DNA from: Platanthera guangdongensis
Taxonomy: Eukaryota; Streptophyta; Magnoliopsida; Asparagales; Orchidaceae
Assembly: GCA_039583875.1 (NCBI GenBank)
Contig: CM077159.1
Span: forward strand, 106,169,295 to 106,233,294
Length of the DNA: 64,000 bases
Direction: 5' to 3'
The notes under the pieces were generated by a model. That model was given only the letters and a program-made list of their open reading frames with translations. It was not told the origin of the DNA and made no database searches. The translations under genes and the position numbers were made by a program. Below, piece after piece: positions 12,398 through 22,440 of this stretch. Position 1 is the stretch's first letter. Every line of letters begins with the position of its first letter.

Positions 12398-14441
12398 TGT
12401 TAACCCCGAAATCGGCGATCCTTCCCAAGGCAGCCAGCCTGCTCGTCACGGCCTGCCCGGGGTTCCTCCTGAAGGTCGCGACGCCTTAGTGTGTGCAGAC
12501 ATAATTATCTGTCCTCCCAGGCCAAAAGGCTTGGGCGGTCTCAGCGGTCGGACCGCCCAGGCCGTGCGCCTTCCCTTGGTCGGCAGGGGCCGTGGACTGC
12601 TTCTGCAGTCTGCCTCTGCAGGCCGCCCCCTTTTTCAGCTTAACTGCAAGATTGTCTCCGCATGACTCTCTTTGCCATACTCAATTCCCTGTCCGCCCAG
12701 GCCGGCAATAGGTCGCGCCCCTTATAAGAATTGGACTCCCTTAGCCCGCTCCTGCAGGTCGCTCTTCAAGAAGGTCAGACCGCTCAAACCGCCAAACAAC
12801 AGTGGCGACCTGCCCACAGGCCGCCAGCCAGCTACCTCAGCTTCCACCTCGCCAACTTACGCGGCCTGCCACGACAGTCCGGCAGGTCGCTTAGCTCTTG
12901 GCCACTAGCAGCATGGGCAGCCAACTCCTTCAGTCTGCATACAGAGCGCGGACACTCAAGCTCTCCGGCTACCTGCGAAGATCAGCAGCAATACCAAGTT
13001 CCTCGCGAGCTCGGCGGACTCGAAGTGCGATCAAGACTTCCAGTCCACCTTCATTGGTAAACCCCAAACTTCAACAGCCAGCCTCTCTGTCCCAACATAG
13101 GCGGACTCAGCTTAGCAGCAGGCGCGGACTTCGCGGACTCACCATGCAGTCCGCCTTTCCTTGTCCTCCACCAGCTATTCTCCTGCAGGAGGTTCAACCT
13201 CCCTCAGGCCGCAGTCTAGGCGCGAACTCAACCAGTTGTGGCGGACTCAGCAGACTAGCCATGCAGCGCGCCACTTCTTTGCCTCCATGTCTCCTCAGTC
13301 CGCAGGCTTGTCGCAGTAGCGGCGGGCTCCTTCCAGCCCGCCAGGCAACAAAACTTCCTCGAGGCAGTCCCAGACCGCATAGCCTCGTGCAGACTCTGCA
13401 GACTCAGCGGGCAATCACAAGCTCGCACCCTTAGCGCATGCCAAGTTTAGCAGCGGCGGACTCCGCGGATTCCCCTCGCAGTCCTCCACTTAGCCTCTAG
13501 CATCCGCCACCCCAGTAGTAGGCGGACAATCTCAGCTCAGCAGTGGCGGACTCCACGGACTCGCATCATAGTCCGCCACTAAGTCTACCCGTTCGCCATT
13601 AGCAGAACCAACTCCAGAAGTAAGCCCCAGTCTGCGCGGCCTGTTGCGGACTCGGCGAACTCCATCTTCTTCTCGCTCAAGTTACCGCCTCACCGGGGGT
13701 AACGTCACCGGAAGCCGTTACCTCCTCTAGCCTATAAATAGCCCCTCAGACCTCTCATGGAGGTCAGGTTCAAACACCCTAGAGGTCTCATCATCGCCAA
13801 AGTGCTCACGCTCGAAGACAACCCACAACAAGCTTAAGTGATCACCTCCTACGGACTCCGTTTCCCTGTCTGCCTTCCTTCTTTCTGTAACTGTGCGCGG
13901 CCTGTCGGCTTCAGTTGCCAGACCGTGCGGCCTCTGTTTTTCCCTTAGTCGCACGGCCTGCCGACCTGGCTCTTCAGTCCGCGTGGTCTCTTCTGGCACC
14001 TCTTCCTTAGCTGCCAGCTTCCTCTTTGTACCCCTTTATTGATTTCTTGTAAAGGTGTATTGCCAAGATGTAATAACTCACTATTAATCAAAGAAAAGCC
14101 CGTCACAAGAGTGGCATTTAAGCCGCAGCTGGTGAAGTCTGATGTTGCCGCTGCAAGCAGCCCCATATTCTTCTTAGCTCAGCTCAGCTCCCTCTCGGCA
14201 TCAACCTGCAAGCACAACCGTCCCAGTAACCGTCTGCTCGACAGATCCTGATCAACCTCCTCTGCTGCTCTCAGCAAACCTCTCCTCTATCCCCACAACC
14301 CCTTAGACAAGCGCTTGCTCCACTCTCGAGCACTCAGAAGCTTCCTCTTTCCCCGCAGCCTTCATCCTCTTCCTCTCCTATCTTGTGAGATCGAACACAC
14401 CCCCCGTGTTAACTAGGCGGTGCCATTTTCACGCATCAACA
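12398..14441 (+). mobile_element. Element J 3' LTR
   Basis: This uninterrupted copy runs from TGTTAACC to CATCAACA. A purine-rich AAAAAAGTGCGGGGATTA just upstream is the likely polypurine tract. TATAAATA is at 13733-13740. Differences from the 5' LTR are frequent by eye, many of them C/T or G/A. Confidence 0.92.
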
Positions 14442-14790
14442 TGTTGGGCCTTACACTATATTGGAAAGGATTGGCCCTTTGTTCTATCGATTGGAGTTAC
14501 CGCTAGAGCTGGAGAATCTTCATGACGTATTTCATGTGTCATCACTTCGCAAGGCGCTATTGCAGTCCTATCAATATATCCCCACTATTGATGGAGCAGT
14601 AGCGACTGATATATCTGTGCGACTAGAGTCTGTGCGGATAGTGGACACCAAGACAAAGAGTTTGTGTCGCAAGAGTTTTCCTTTGGTAAAGGTGTTGTGG
14701 TAAAATCATGGGAAAGAAGAATTTACTTGGGAGCCGGTGGACTTTATGCGGAAGCAATACCCGGAGATGTTTCCTCAAGGTAAATTTTAA
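14442..14790 (+). pseudogene. Element A pol, second piece: integrase C-terminal, chromodomain-like region
   Basis: This piece continues the integrase interrupted at 1407. After the 5-bp duplication it reads GPYTILERIGPLFYRLELP, then HDVFHVSSLRK, a linker, and a tail of the type FTWEPVDFMRKQYPEMFP. That order (FHVS motif, then a W-E-x-E/P-x-x-M-R segment) is usual for the C-terminal end of plant chromovirus integrases. One stop interrupts it at about 14701-14703. The final stop is at 14788-14790, just before an AT-rich 3' UTR. Confidence 0.88.
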
Positions 14791-14929
14791 AAGCATATTT
14801 TATTTCATTTCATGCTTTTCTCTCCCCACAACCTTAGCCTAATTTCGGGGATGAAATCTTTTATTTTGTTTATAGGATTTGTGACGTCCCATTTCATGTT
14901 AGACCCCTCGCACGTGTTTTGAGTCAAGA

Positions 14930-15275
14930 AGATTGACTCAGGTTCGGGGGCATCGAGTGCGTTGAGTGGACTCAACGCAGTCAATGCCATCGAACTTAGA
15001 AAGTTTCTGGTGGGCTAAGGCATTGAGAGCGATGAGTGGACTCAACGCTCTCGACGACAATTAACTTAGAGAACATTTGGCGGGATAGGCGTCGAGTGGA
15101 CTCAACGCACTTGACGCCATTTAACTTTGAAATCCTGGCGGGTTAGGCGTCGAGAGCGTTGAGTGGACTCAACGCACTCGACGCCATTTAACTTAGAATT
15201 TTTCTGGCCGGGTTGAGGCGTGGAGAGCATTGAGTTGACTCAACGCTTTCGATGCCATATAACTTAGAATTTTTC
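14930..15275 (+). repeat. Hairpin tandem array in element A LTR (five units of about 50-80 bp)
   Basis: Five diverged units each contain TTGAGTGGACTCAA or a close variant inside longer inverted arms and are followed by CCATTTAACTTAGAA-like spacer. The best unit is the 40-nt segment 15146-15185. It starts GGCGTCGAG and ends CTCGACGCC, with inner arms GCGTTGAGT and ACTCAACGC around GG. Loss of complementarity is limited in each unit. Confidence 0.85.
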
Positions 15276-15358
15276 CAGAGAAGGACATGGGTAGTGACAT
15301 GGGCACGTCCCTACCCACAAGTGCCCAATCCAATACCACCCGTGACATGGGTAGTCAC

Positions 15359-15479
15359 CAGAGCTCGGTGAAAATCGTAGAGCAGAGCTCGGCGAAAATC
15401 ATCGAGCAGAGCTCGGGGAAAATCATCGAGCAGAGCTCCACGAATTGTCGAGCAGAGCTCGACGAAAGTCGAGCAGAAT
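15359..15479 (+). repeat. 24-bp tandem array with GAGCTC cores in element A LTR
   Basis: Units begin at 15359, 15383, 15407, 15431, 15453 and 15474. The first three are 24 bp, each starting CAGAGCTCGG and ending in a TCGAG or TAGAG. The later ones are shortened to 22 and 21 bp, and the last is only a partial CAGAATTC. Each full unit carries the palindrome GAGCTC. Confidence 0.85.
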
Positions 15480-15658
15480 TCTTCGAACGCCATAGTTCTG
15501 CATTGGCGAATTTTCGGCCCCGTTTTCCCATATTTTTCGGGAATTGCGCCAAATCTAGTTAAATGGGCCGCGTCTTGTCAAAATGACTCATTTAAAGCAA
15601 TGTATGGCGGTCCAATGTTAGGCCGACACATGGCGAGGTTGTTACCCTAATTTCACAC

Positions 15659-15666
15659 TATAAAAA
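15659..15666 (+). promoter_or_regulatory. Candidate TATA box of element A LTR
   Basis: TATAAAAA is followed by TGGGAGAAAACCCTAG, a common plant LTR promoter arrangement. It lies downstream of both repeat arrays. Confidence 0.55.
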
Positions 15667-16422
15667 TGGGAGAAAACCCTAGCCTTATACCTTTTATCTC
15701 ATTTTCCAAGCCGTCGATGTAAGGAACCGTCAGATAGGAAGAGACTGCTGGAGCCGATCTTCTTTTCTGTGAAGAACGAACACCACCAAGGAGAAGAAGA
15801 AGATACTACCAAGAAGCGTGACAAGATCCATGGCTAGAAACGGTGGAAATGCCGGAAATGAGGTGAGCTTCCAACTCTCTCCTTTGATGCTAGATCTCTT
15901 GTTATTCCTAGGAGAGATATCGACTCAAAAGAGTCTTGATTTGTGAGAAGAAGGTTTCTAGGAAGAGGTCATGCTAGGACTTGTGTCCTAGGAATTAGAG
16001 TCTTCAACCTGTCCTCACTTCAAATGAAGTTTGTGGACTGGTTTCGTGAAGAGAAGTGGCCATATGAGGGTGAATAAAGGAGGATAAAATCTGGATGTTA
16101 TTTGGAAAGTTTGGTTGGTGGAAGAAGACGAACCGATGATGTTCGATCTGCTTTAAGATGCGCGCAAAAATCTGTTTTCTGCGCGCAACAACCTTTGAGG
16201 CCATTTTCAGGCATGATGCAGCCAGATCTGGGCTTTTGACTAAACACAAAAGTCGTAGCCCTTGGAAATACCTTTCCAACGAGTTGTTACATGCCTCCAC
16301 CGGATTCCTGTAGCCTCGAAAATCCCCGATCGAAGTTGTTGTACAGTAATCATTCCTGCATATATAATTCTCATGTTTGTTTTGTATCTGCTTTGGGTTT
16401 GGGTAGAAAGATTGTAGTACAG

Positions 16423-18153
16423 TGTAACGTCTCCATCCATTCATATAGCATATAATAGAAGGTCCGGTCGGGGCCCTACACCATATGCCACAAAACAGGC
16501 GGGGAAGTTACAGGTTAATACCAAAACACAATTGCATCCTAACACATAACATGCTAGCAGAAGATTTTAACAATAAACTTGAACTCCAACCATGAATGTC
16601 CACTAAATATAAACAACCACATTTATATATCAACTCTCGAATGAATGTACACAAATACAACATTGTTTGGCCTTATGGCCTTACAGTTGCTCTTTACAAG
16701 TGTGGATTCCAAACATCGGCGCGTAGGCCGGCCACACATGAACAAAACATAACATTCTTTGCTTAGACTTCAAGTGCTAGCAGCGGCAGTAGTAGTAGTA
16801 GCAGCATGGACTTTAGCCCTTATATGTCTCGCTCAGCTCTCCAGCACCTGCATAAGGACAGCCCACCAAACGGTGGCAAACAAGGCAACGGTTAGCATTC
16901 AGCTGACTAATTTATAACGACCCTACCCCTCTCCCGGGGCAGTGGTATTCCTTCCCTACAGGCATAGCAATTCATAGGTAGATATATATATATCACACAT
17001 TGTGCTCTCACGCACAAACAATCCATCATAACTGTCAGTCACGCAGCCCGACGATCCGCGCACTCAGGGCACATTCTTGGTGTACCGGCGAACCAGGGTC
17101 CCACCACCATTCCAGGTCCAACACCCGACGGTAAAATTGAGCATTTAGTCTTTCCGGCGCGCAGGCCTAAGACTCTCATTATGCGCTCCAACTGACCGCA
17201 CTTTCAGGTCTTCAAGTCGGACAGACATAACATAGGTACGTATCAGCCACCCCCGTTGCTCAAGTCATCTTGCCATCACCGAATACCAATGTACTCAGGC
17301 CAAATCTAAGGCGCGGGTCGGTTTCACCGTTCCTGTTCGGCATGAGAAATTTTCAAGAGCTCATCAAGCTCACAATAACCACACTGTCCACCAAGGACTG
17401 GCTTCACAATAGCCACTATGTCCACCACGGACCGACTTTACAAGAGCCACAATGTCCACCAAGGACTGGATTCACAATTAATAAGGGTAGTTCACGCTAG
17501 TGTCCTTCACGGTCGCTTAGTGGGTTCCGCAAAACTCACTTTCTGCACCCAACTCCGCCCTAATCCCTGCAGCATCCTGTAGTGCCAGAGAACTGGTCTT
17601 GCCATAGCACACAACACAAGCATCACAAGGGTATTTTCCTGGACTACCACTCCAGTACTTCCTGCTACTGCCTTTCACAGGTCTAACCCATCGACTACAC
17701 AAACTACACGTTTAACCACGGAGTCTTCTCCGTTGTGCAAATGAAACATCACCAATCCAAACCAACCTATCTAAATGGGCTTCACACAACATGCTTATTC
17801 TGTACTACACAGTTCTGGATCTATATGCAAGACTATTGGGGATTCCAAGAATTAACCCAAGGAAATCCCTTCGCAATCCACCATTTGGTGGGGGAAATCC
17901 ATGCACATGCCAAAAATGAAGGACTTCACATGTCTAAGAAGGAAGTTTGTTACCCTTGACGACCTCTTTGGAGCCATGAAATTCTAGCTGGTTGGAAAGC
18001 ACCGCAGCGGCTTTGCCTCCAAAAATCTGGCCTCGGATCACGCTTCGGAACTCGGCAGCTCCACCGGTGGTCGACTACCTTTCTCTTCCTCCTTCATCTC
18101 CCTTCTCTCTAGCTCTTTTAGGAAGAGATTGACAAAGCTATTTGAGACTCTTT
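16423..18153 (-). mobile_element. Solo LTR E1, first piece (Ty3/gypsy, minus orientation)
   Basis: It starts TGTAACGTCTCCATCC and aligns to the reverse complement of the 3' end of element C's LTR (GGATGGGGTTGTTACA type). With the piece at 31363-32038 it makes an LTR of about 2.4 kb. Both outer flanks are TACAG (16418-16422 and 32039-32043), and no internal sequence remains, so this is a solo LTR left by recombination. It contains a repeat around GTCCACCAAGGACTGG near 17388-17475. ORFs in it are not meaningful. B interrupts it at 18153. Confidence 0.88.
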
Positions 18154-18298
18154 TGTTGGGTACATTGGTCAAATGTACCTGATTTGAAGAAGCCTCACCT
18201 AACTCAATGATATACATCATAATGTATTTGATGTTTTTTTGAGTTACTTGTGCAGGATAGGTATTCACTGGACTGAAGCTAAAAGTTTCTAAGTCCAT

Positions 18299-19275
18299 GT
18301 GTCGACACCCAGAGGGAAAGTGTCGACACTTGAGAAAGCTTGTGTCGACACCCAGACAAGCAGTGTCGACACTTGGAATCATTGTGTCGACACCCAGACA
18401 AGCAGTGTCGACACTTGGAGTCATTGTGTCGACACCTGGGATGAAGAGTCTACACCAGACAGAAAGTGTCGACACTTGGAGCTGTGTCGACACTCAGTGA
18501 AGAAGTATGCAGAAAAGCTGTGTTGACACTTAGCAGAAGTGTCGACACCTAGAAGAGCTGTGTCTACACCACAATGTGTCGACACTTGGAGTTGTGTCGA
18601 CACTCAGCAAAATTCTGCAGAGACTAAGGACAAGTGTCGATACTCAACACAATGTGTCGACACTCAATCAGCAGAGTCAACATATGAAGAATGTGTCGAC
18701 ACTCAGCACAATGTGTCGACACACAAACAGAAGAATCAGTAATTGAAGTATGTGTCGACACTCAACACAATGTGTCGACACTATGCAGAAGAGTCAACAC
18801 TTGAAGAAAGTGTCGACACCCAGCACAATGTGTCGACACTTAGTTGAAGAGTCTACACTTGAAGAAAGTGTCGACACAAGGAGCTGTGTCGACACTTAGC
18901 AAAGAACAGAAAAGTTTACAAAATATTATAAGTACAAGTGTCGACACTAAGGGGATGTGTCGACACTCAGCTAAGGAAACAAAATTGAAGACTTGTGTCG
19001 ACACCAAGAAGTAGTGTCGACACTTGACAGTTTCAACACATGAAGATGTGTCGACACAAAGGAGTTGTGTCGACACTTAGAAGAATACAGTTAAAGAATG
19101 AAGATCAAGTACTTGTGTCGACACTTAATTTCAGTGTCGACACTTGAAGAAGTATCTGTGTCGAGACATACAAGGAATTGTGTCGACACCTTGTAGACTT
19201 GTGTCGACACTTACACAACATGTGTCGACACTTGGTCTATAAGTGTCGACACTTAAGAACAGAAAGTCTCGACAC
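18299..19275 (+). repeat. GTGTCGACAC palindrome array in element B 5' LTR
   Basis: By hand count about 33 exact copies of the 10-bp palindrome GTGTCGACAC lie in under 1 kb, with several one-base variants (for example GTGTTGACAC, GTGTCGAGAC). They are spaced irregularly, about 15-60 bp apart. Flanks are short recurring words such as CACTTGGAG, CACTCAGC and CACCCAGA. The spacers are not true repeats of fixed length. Confidence 0.95.
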
Positions 19276-19408
19276 TATCTGACAGTTAGAGAATTTCAAG
19301 AAGTGACTGGTTGACATGACAGCTGCCGATCCAGCCGGTCTACAGCAACTGTCAGAGAAATCAGAAGTCTGTTATGAACCGGACCAGCCGGTTACCATGA
19401 AGGAAGCC

Positions 19409-19416
19409 TATAAATA
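19409..19416 (+). promoter_or_regulatory. TATA box, element B 5' LTR
   Basis: CCTATAAATAGG sits about 135 bp after the last palindrome of the array. The same box is at 30470 in the 3' LTR, at 53416 in F, and on the minus strand at 60476-60483 in G. Confidence 0.8.
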
Positions 19417-19858
19417 GGCACCCATAGTTTACAGAAACAGATTGATTGTGGTTATTACAAGTAGTGAGAATAATTGAAGTGTTTGATCAGATTAAATCAA
19501 AAAGTGATACACAGAGGATCAACACAAGAAGATCTGGCAGTCCAACTGCAGATCTAAGAAGTTGGAGAGAGAGAGCTCCAATCAAGAAGTCAGTCTTTGA
19601 AACTAAGGCTGAGAAGAAGGATTCAGAATCTTCTGGATCACAAGAAGCAGAGGTCAAGGATCAACTGCAAAGGATTCAGACTAATTCAGTTCTAACTCAA
19701 GAAGCTTTGAAGGAAGCTAAGTCAGTTTGGATCTAGCTGAGTTCTTCCAAGAACTCTTCAAGAAACTCTCAACTCCTCTCTTATTTTCTGAGTTGTAGAG
19801 TTAATTGTTGTATTTCAATTTTAACTTGTAGGATCCATTGGATCTGAGAGAATTGTAA

Positions 19859-20026
19859 GCCTATATTATAAAGGCTGAGGGTAGGGCTTGGTTGCCTGAG
19901 TGTAGGAGTTGAAGAACTCTGAGTGTAGGCCTTAATTGGCTGAGTGTAGGCCTGGGTGGCTGAGTGTAGGCCTTTGTGGCTGAATGTAAGGCTTTGGGCC
20001 TGAGGTGTAGGAACCTTGTTGGGTTC
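19859..20026 (+). repeat. Mini-hairpin string with TGAGTGTAG linkers in element B leader
   Basis: About eight short self-complementary segments are separated by TGAGTGTAG or a close variant. Segments include GGCTTGGTTGCC, GAGTTGAAGAACTC, GCCTTAATTGGC, GCCTGGGTGGC, GGCTTTGGGCC and GAACCTTGTTGGGTTC. The string lies downstream of the TATA box, so it should be in the transcript. Equivalent strings are at 30920-31087, 53840-54035 and, on the minus strand, 59892-60086. Confidence 0.8.
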
Positions 20027-20289
20027 TGAGATAGTGGAGAAGGTTGGCCGAATCTAGTACACTGCTAGATAGGCGAAGGGGGAAAGTGGATGTACCCAAA
20101 GATTGGGGAACCACTATAAATTTGTGTGTCTGCTGTGCTGTGTTGTGCTGTGGATTAACTGTTTATATTCTGTTGTTGCTGTTAACTGTAAAACACTGTG
20201 AGATAACTGTCTTACTGCCAAGTAAGTTTAAAAAAGGTTTAGGTCACCTATTCACCCCCCCTCTAGGTGGTTAGGTACCATATCTTTCA

Positions 20290-20310
20290 AGTGGTATCAG
20301 AGGGAGGTTC
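20290..20310 (+). other. Primer binding site of element B
   Basis: TGGTATCAGAGG starts two bases after the LTR end. It is the usual plant sequence complementary to the 3' end of initiator methionine tRNA. Confidence 0.8.
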
Positions 20311-20394
20311 CTCAAAAAGGACTAACTGTCTGAGGAGATCAAGTTTGGCAGATTCAGTGTAAGTCAGAACAGAGTTTCAAGAAAATCAAAAAAC

Positions 20395-22434
20395 ATGGGT
20401 TCTTCAGAGAATCACAAGGAATTGGGTTCAATGAAACTGCCCATATGCAGAAAAGAGATTTTTGGAATCTGGAAAGAGAGGGTAAGGCTGTTCATGGAAG
20501 CCTCTGACCCTAGAATCTACATCACAGTCAAAGAGGGGTCATATGTGCCCATGAAGATCTCAGTATTGGATGCAAATCAGAGGACTCCAAAGGATTTCTC
20601 TGAGATGACCAAGGATGAAATTGTCCTAGCCACTATGGACAAAAGGGCACAAAACATAATAGTAAGTGTCATTGATGATGCCACTTTTCAGAACCTAATT
20701 CACTGTAAAACAGCAAAAGAAATGTGGGATACCCTCATTGTCTATATGGAAGGTTCTGAAGAAGTTAGGCAAGATAGAAAGTCCTTGCTTAATCAAGAGT
20801 ATGAGAGCTTTTGGCAAGGAAGAGGAGATAGCATCACTGAATGCTACAAGAAGTTCTATAGAATTGTTAATGAACTCATGTCCTATGGAAGAGAGTTCAC
20901 TAACTATGAATTGAATGATAAGTTCTTGAGGTCCCTAACCAAAGATTGGGACACTAAGATCTGTGCCATCAGAGAAATGGCAAAGTTGGGAGAAATTCCT
21001 CCTCCCACACTGTTTGGCAAGTTGCTGTCTTATGAGATGCAGCTGTCTGTGAGAAAAGAGGAGGAAAAATCAACAAGGACTGAGCACAGGGAAAGGACTG
21101 TTGCCTTCAAGTCAGAAGTACCTAGAAAGGGCAGGACTAAGTCATCAACTCCTCCTCCAGAGGTAGTTGAATCAGAATCTGATGAGACTGTTAGCACAAA
21201 GTCTACAAGCAGTGAAAGTGATGAAGACTTTGCTGCATTCACCAGACATTTTCAGAAATTCCTGAAGAAGAAACAGTGGAGGTCCAGACCTTCATTTTCC
21301 AAAGGGAAAGAAGTTCAGTATCAAGAGAAGAAGCCTTCAAAGAATGACAAGAAAAAGACAAAGACTAGCAAGGCAACTGGGTCTAGGATAGTGTGTTACT
21401 GCTGCAATAGACAGGGTCATGTTATTGCAGATTGTCCTGAGAGAAGAAAAGAATCCAGTGACAAAAAGAAGACTCACTTCAAAGGAAAGAAGGAGAAGTC
21501 CTTTGTTGCAAAGAATGAGAAGACTCTTTCAGACATTTCTTCTTCAGACACTGAGACAGATGCTGAAGCCTACATAGGGCTATTTGCTGAAGAAGAAGAG
21601 GAGTTTATGCAGATCATGGAATCAATCTATGAACAAGAAGAGTGTCAGTGCCAAGGACTGATGGCATTGACTGAAAGTACCAAAATCCTGGAGCAGCCAG
21701 GACCTAGTCAGGTACAAAGTCCAACTCAAAGTTCAGATTTCAGTACTAGTTCAGAGTCAGATTCATCTTCATCAAGTGATGGAAGTGTTTCTGAATCTGA
21801 GGGAGATATTCATCAGCTCTTAGATGAATATAAAGTACTGTTGCAAGGCTATAAGAAAAGCAAGTCCCTTGCCAAAAGTCAGGCAAAGGAAATTGCTGAT
21901 CTAAAGGCAGCTGCAACAGACTTTGAGAAGGAATTTGATCAAAAGCTCAATGAGGTAGCCAGGCTGAAACACATTACTGTGATTCAGATGGGAACAATCA
22001 CTTATAAAAATGATCAAATTAAGTTACTGGAGATCAATCTCCAGAAGGAAAAAGAGCTAGTTGCTAGGTTTTCAAAACCTAAATCAGTGCTACCCTTGAT
22101 TGATGAATTTGTTCATCATAAAGGAAAGGCTGGATTGGGTTTTATTAAACCAGCTAGGACTGTTCAGGATCAGTCCAAGTCCAAGGGCAAAGCCCCAACA
22201 TTCAATAAGGCTGTTGTAGTCAAGACAGCCAAGTCTGTACCTAAGCAAAGGTACAACAAGTTTGAATGCTGGTGTTGTGGCAAGGTTGGACACTTTGCCT
22301 TGGATTGTTGGCACAATGCCAGTGCCAAGTTGAGTAGCAAGTTACCTGGTGGAAAGCCAGCAGGTAGCTATGTCAAGTTGCAAACTAACAATCACCAAGG
22401 ACCCAAGTTTACTTTGGGTTCTAAGGTTCATTAA
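20395..22434 (+). CDS. gag: Element B Gag (nucleocapsid/capsid protein), intact
   Basis: The 679-residue ORF starts MGSSENHKELGSMKLP. The first 220 residues are a copia-type capsid region (IFGIWKERVRLFMEA, AKEMWDTLIVYMEG, LNDKFLRSLTKDWDTK). Two CCHC zinc knuckles follow: CYCCNRQGHVIADC near residue 338 and CWCCGKVGHFALDC near residue 622. Between them are acidic and serine-rich tracts and a segment with coiled-coil character (about 480-570). Two knuckles far apart and this length fit SIRE-type Gags. The ORF ends in TAA at 22432-22434 in the same frame as pol, which begins at once after it. F has the same stop at the same place. Confidence 0.95.
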   Translation: MGSSENHKELGSMKLPICRKEIFGIWKERVRLFMEASDPRIYITVKEGSYVPMKISVLDANQRTPKDFSEMTKDEIVLATMDKRAQNIIVSVIDDATFQNLIHCKTAKEMWDTLIVYMEGSEEVRQDRKSLLNQEYESFWQGRGDSITECYKKFYRIVNELMSYGREFTNYELNDKFLRSLTKDWDTKICAIREMAKLGEIPPPTLFGKLLSYEMQLSVRKEEEKSTRTEHRERTVAFKSEVPRKGRTKSSTPPPEVVESESDETVSTKSTSSESDEDFAAFTRHFQKFLKKKQWRSRPSFSKGKEVQYQEKKPSKNDKKKTKTSKATGSRIVCYCCNRQGHVIADCPERRKESSDKKKTHFKGKKEKSFVAKNEKTLSDISSSDTETDAEAYIGLFAEEEEEFMQIMESIYEQEECQCQGLMALTESTKILEQPGPSQVQSPTQSSDFSTSSESDSSSSSDGSVSESEGDIHQLLDEYKVLLQGYKKSKSLAKSQAKEIADLKAAATDFEKEFDQKLNEVARLKHITVIQMGTITYKNDQIKLLEINLQKEKELVARFSKPKSVLPLIDEFVHHKGKAGLGFIKPARTVQDQSKSKGKAPTFNKAVVVKTAKSVPKQRYNKFECWCCGKVGHFALDCWHNASAKLSSKLPGGKPAGSYVKLQTNNHQGPKFTLGSKVH

Positions 22435-22440
22435 TTTGTT

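Larger units (their letters stand above)
1408..14441 (+). mobile_element. Element J: non-autonomous gag-only Ty3/gypsy element (TR-GAG type)
   Basis: J has a 5' LTR at 1408-2126 plus 6927-8265 (split by K) and a 3' LTR at 12398-14441. Net LTR lengths are about 2,053 and 2,044 bp. Both start TGTTAACC; the 3' copy ends CATCAACA and the 5' copy CATCAATA. The flanks are CGTTG (1403-1407) and TGTTG (14442-14446), a target duplication with one C/T difference. The internal region (8266-12397) has a decayed gag and no protease, RT or integrase. Size net of K is about 8.2 kb. This matches the class of plant elements that keep gag only and rely on a partner's pol. The gag resembles Tat/Athila-type gags by eye, which is inference. 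Confidence 0.88.
14880..16422 (+). mobile_element. Element A 3' LTR, first piece
   Basis: The LTR is placed to start at TGTGACGTCCC, after a GGGGATGAAATC-type 3' UTR motif common before chromovirus LTRs. It contains a hairpin-repeat array (about 14930-15275), a direct repeat around GACATGGGTAGT (about 15283-15358), a 24-bp array (15359-15479) and a TATA-like box (15659). From about 15700 to 16422 I see only leader-like sequence. Solo LTR E1 interrupts it at 16422. The start is inferred, because the paired 5' LTR is outside the window. Confidence 0.7.
18154..20289 (+). mobile_element. Element B 5' LTR
   Basis: It is 2,136 bp. In order: a unique start (18154-18297), a GTGTCGACAC array (18299-19275), an ACCGG/CCGGT segment, TATAAATA at 19409, a transcribed leader with a GAGTTCTT-CC-AAGAACTC hairpin at 19739-19756, a mini-hairpin string (19859-20026), and a C-run with CTCTAGGTGG near the end. 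Confidence 0.95.

Noticed and set aside
18038..18600. ORFs on both strands rich in VDT, VST and CRH (also at 29174-29803, 52349-53102, 60797-61542).
   Set aside because: They read through GTGTCGACAC, which is open in several frames on both strands. They have no independent support and fall in LTR DNA.
18299..19275. The GTGTCGACAC array looks at first like a CRISPR array, with short repeats and spacers.
   Set aside because: The repeat is only 10 bp, spacers are irregular and recur, the array is in the LTR of a plant retroelement, and no cas gene is present.
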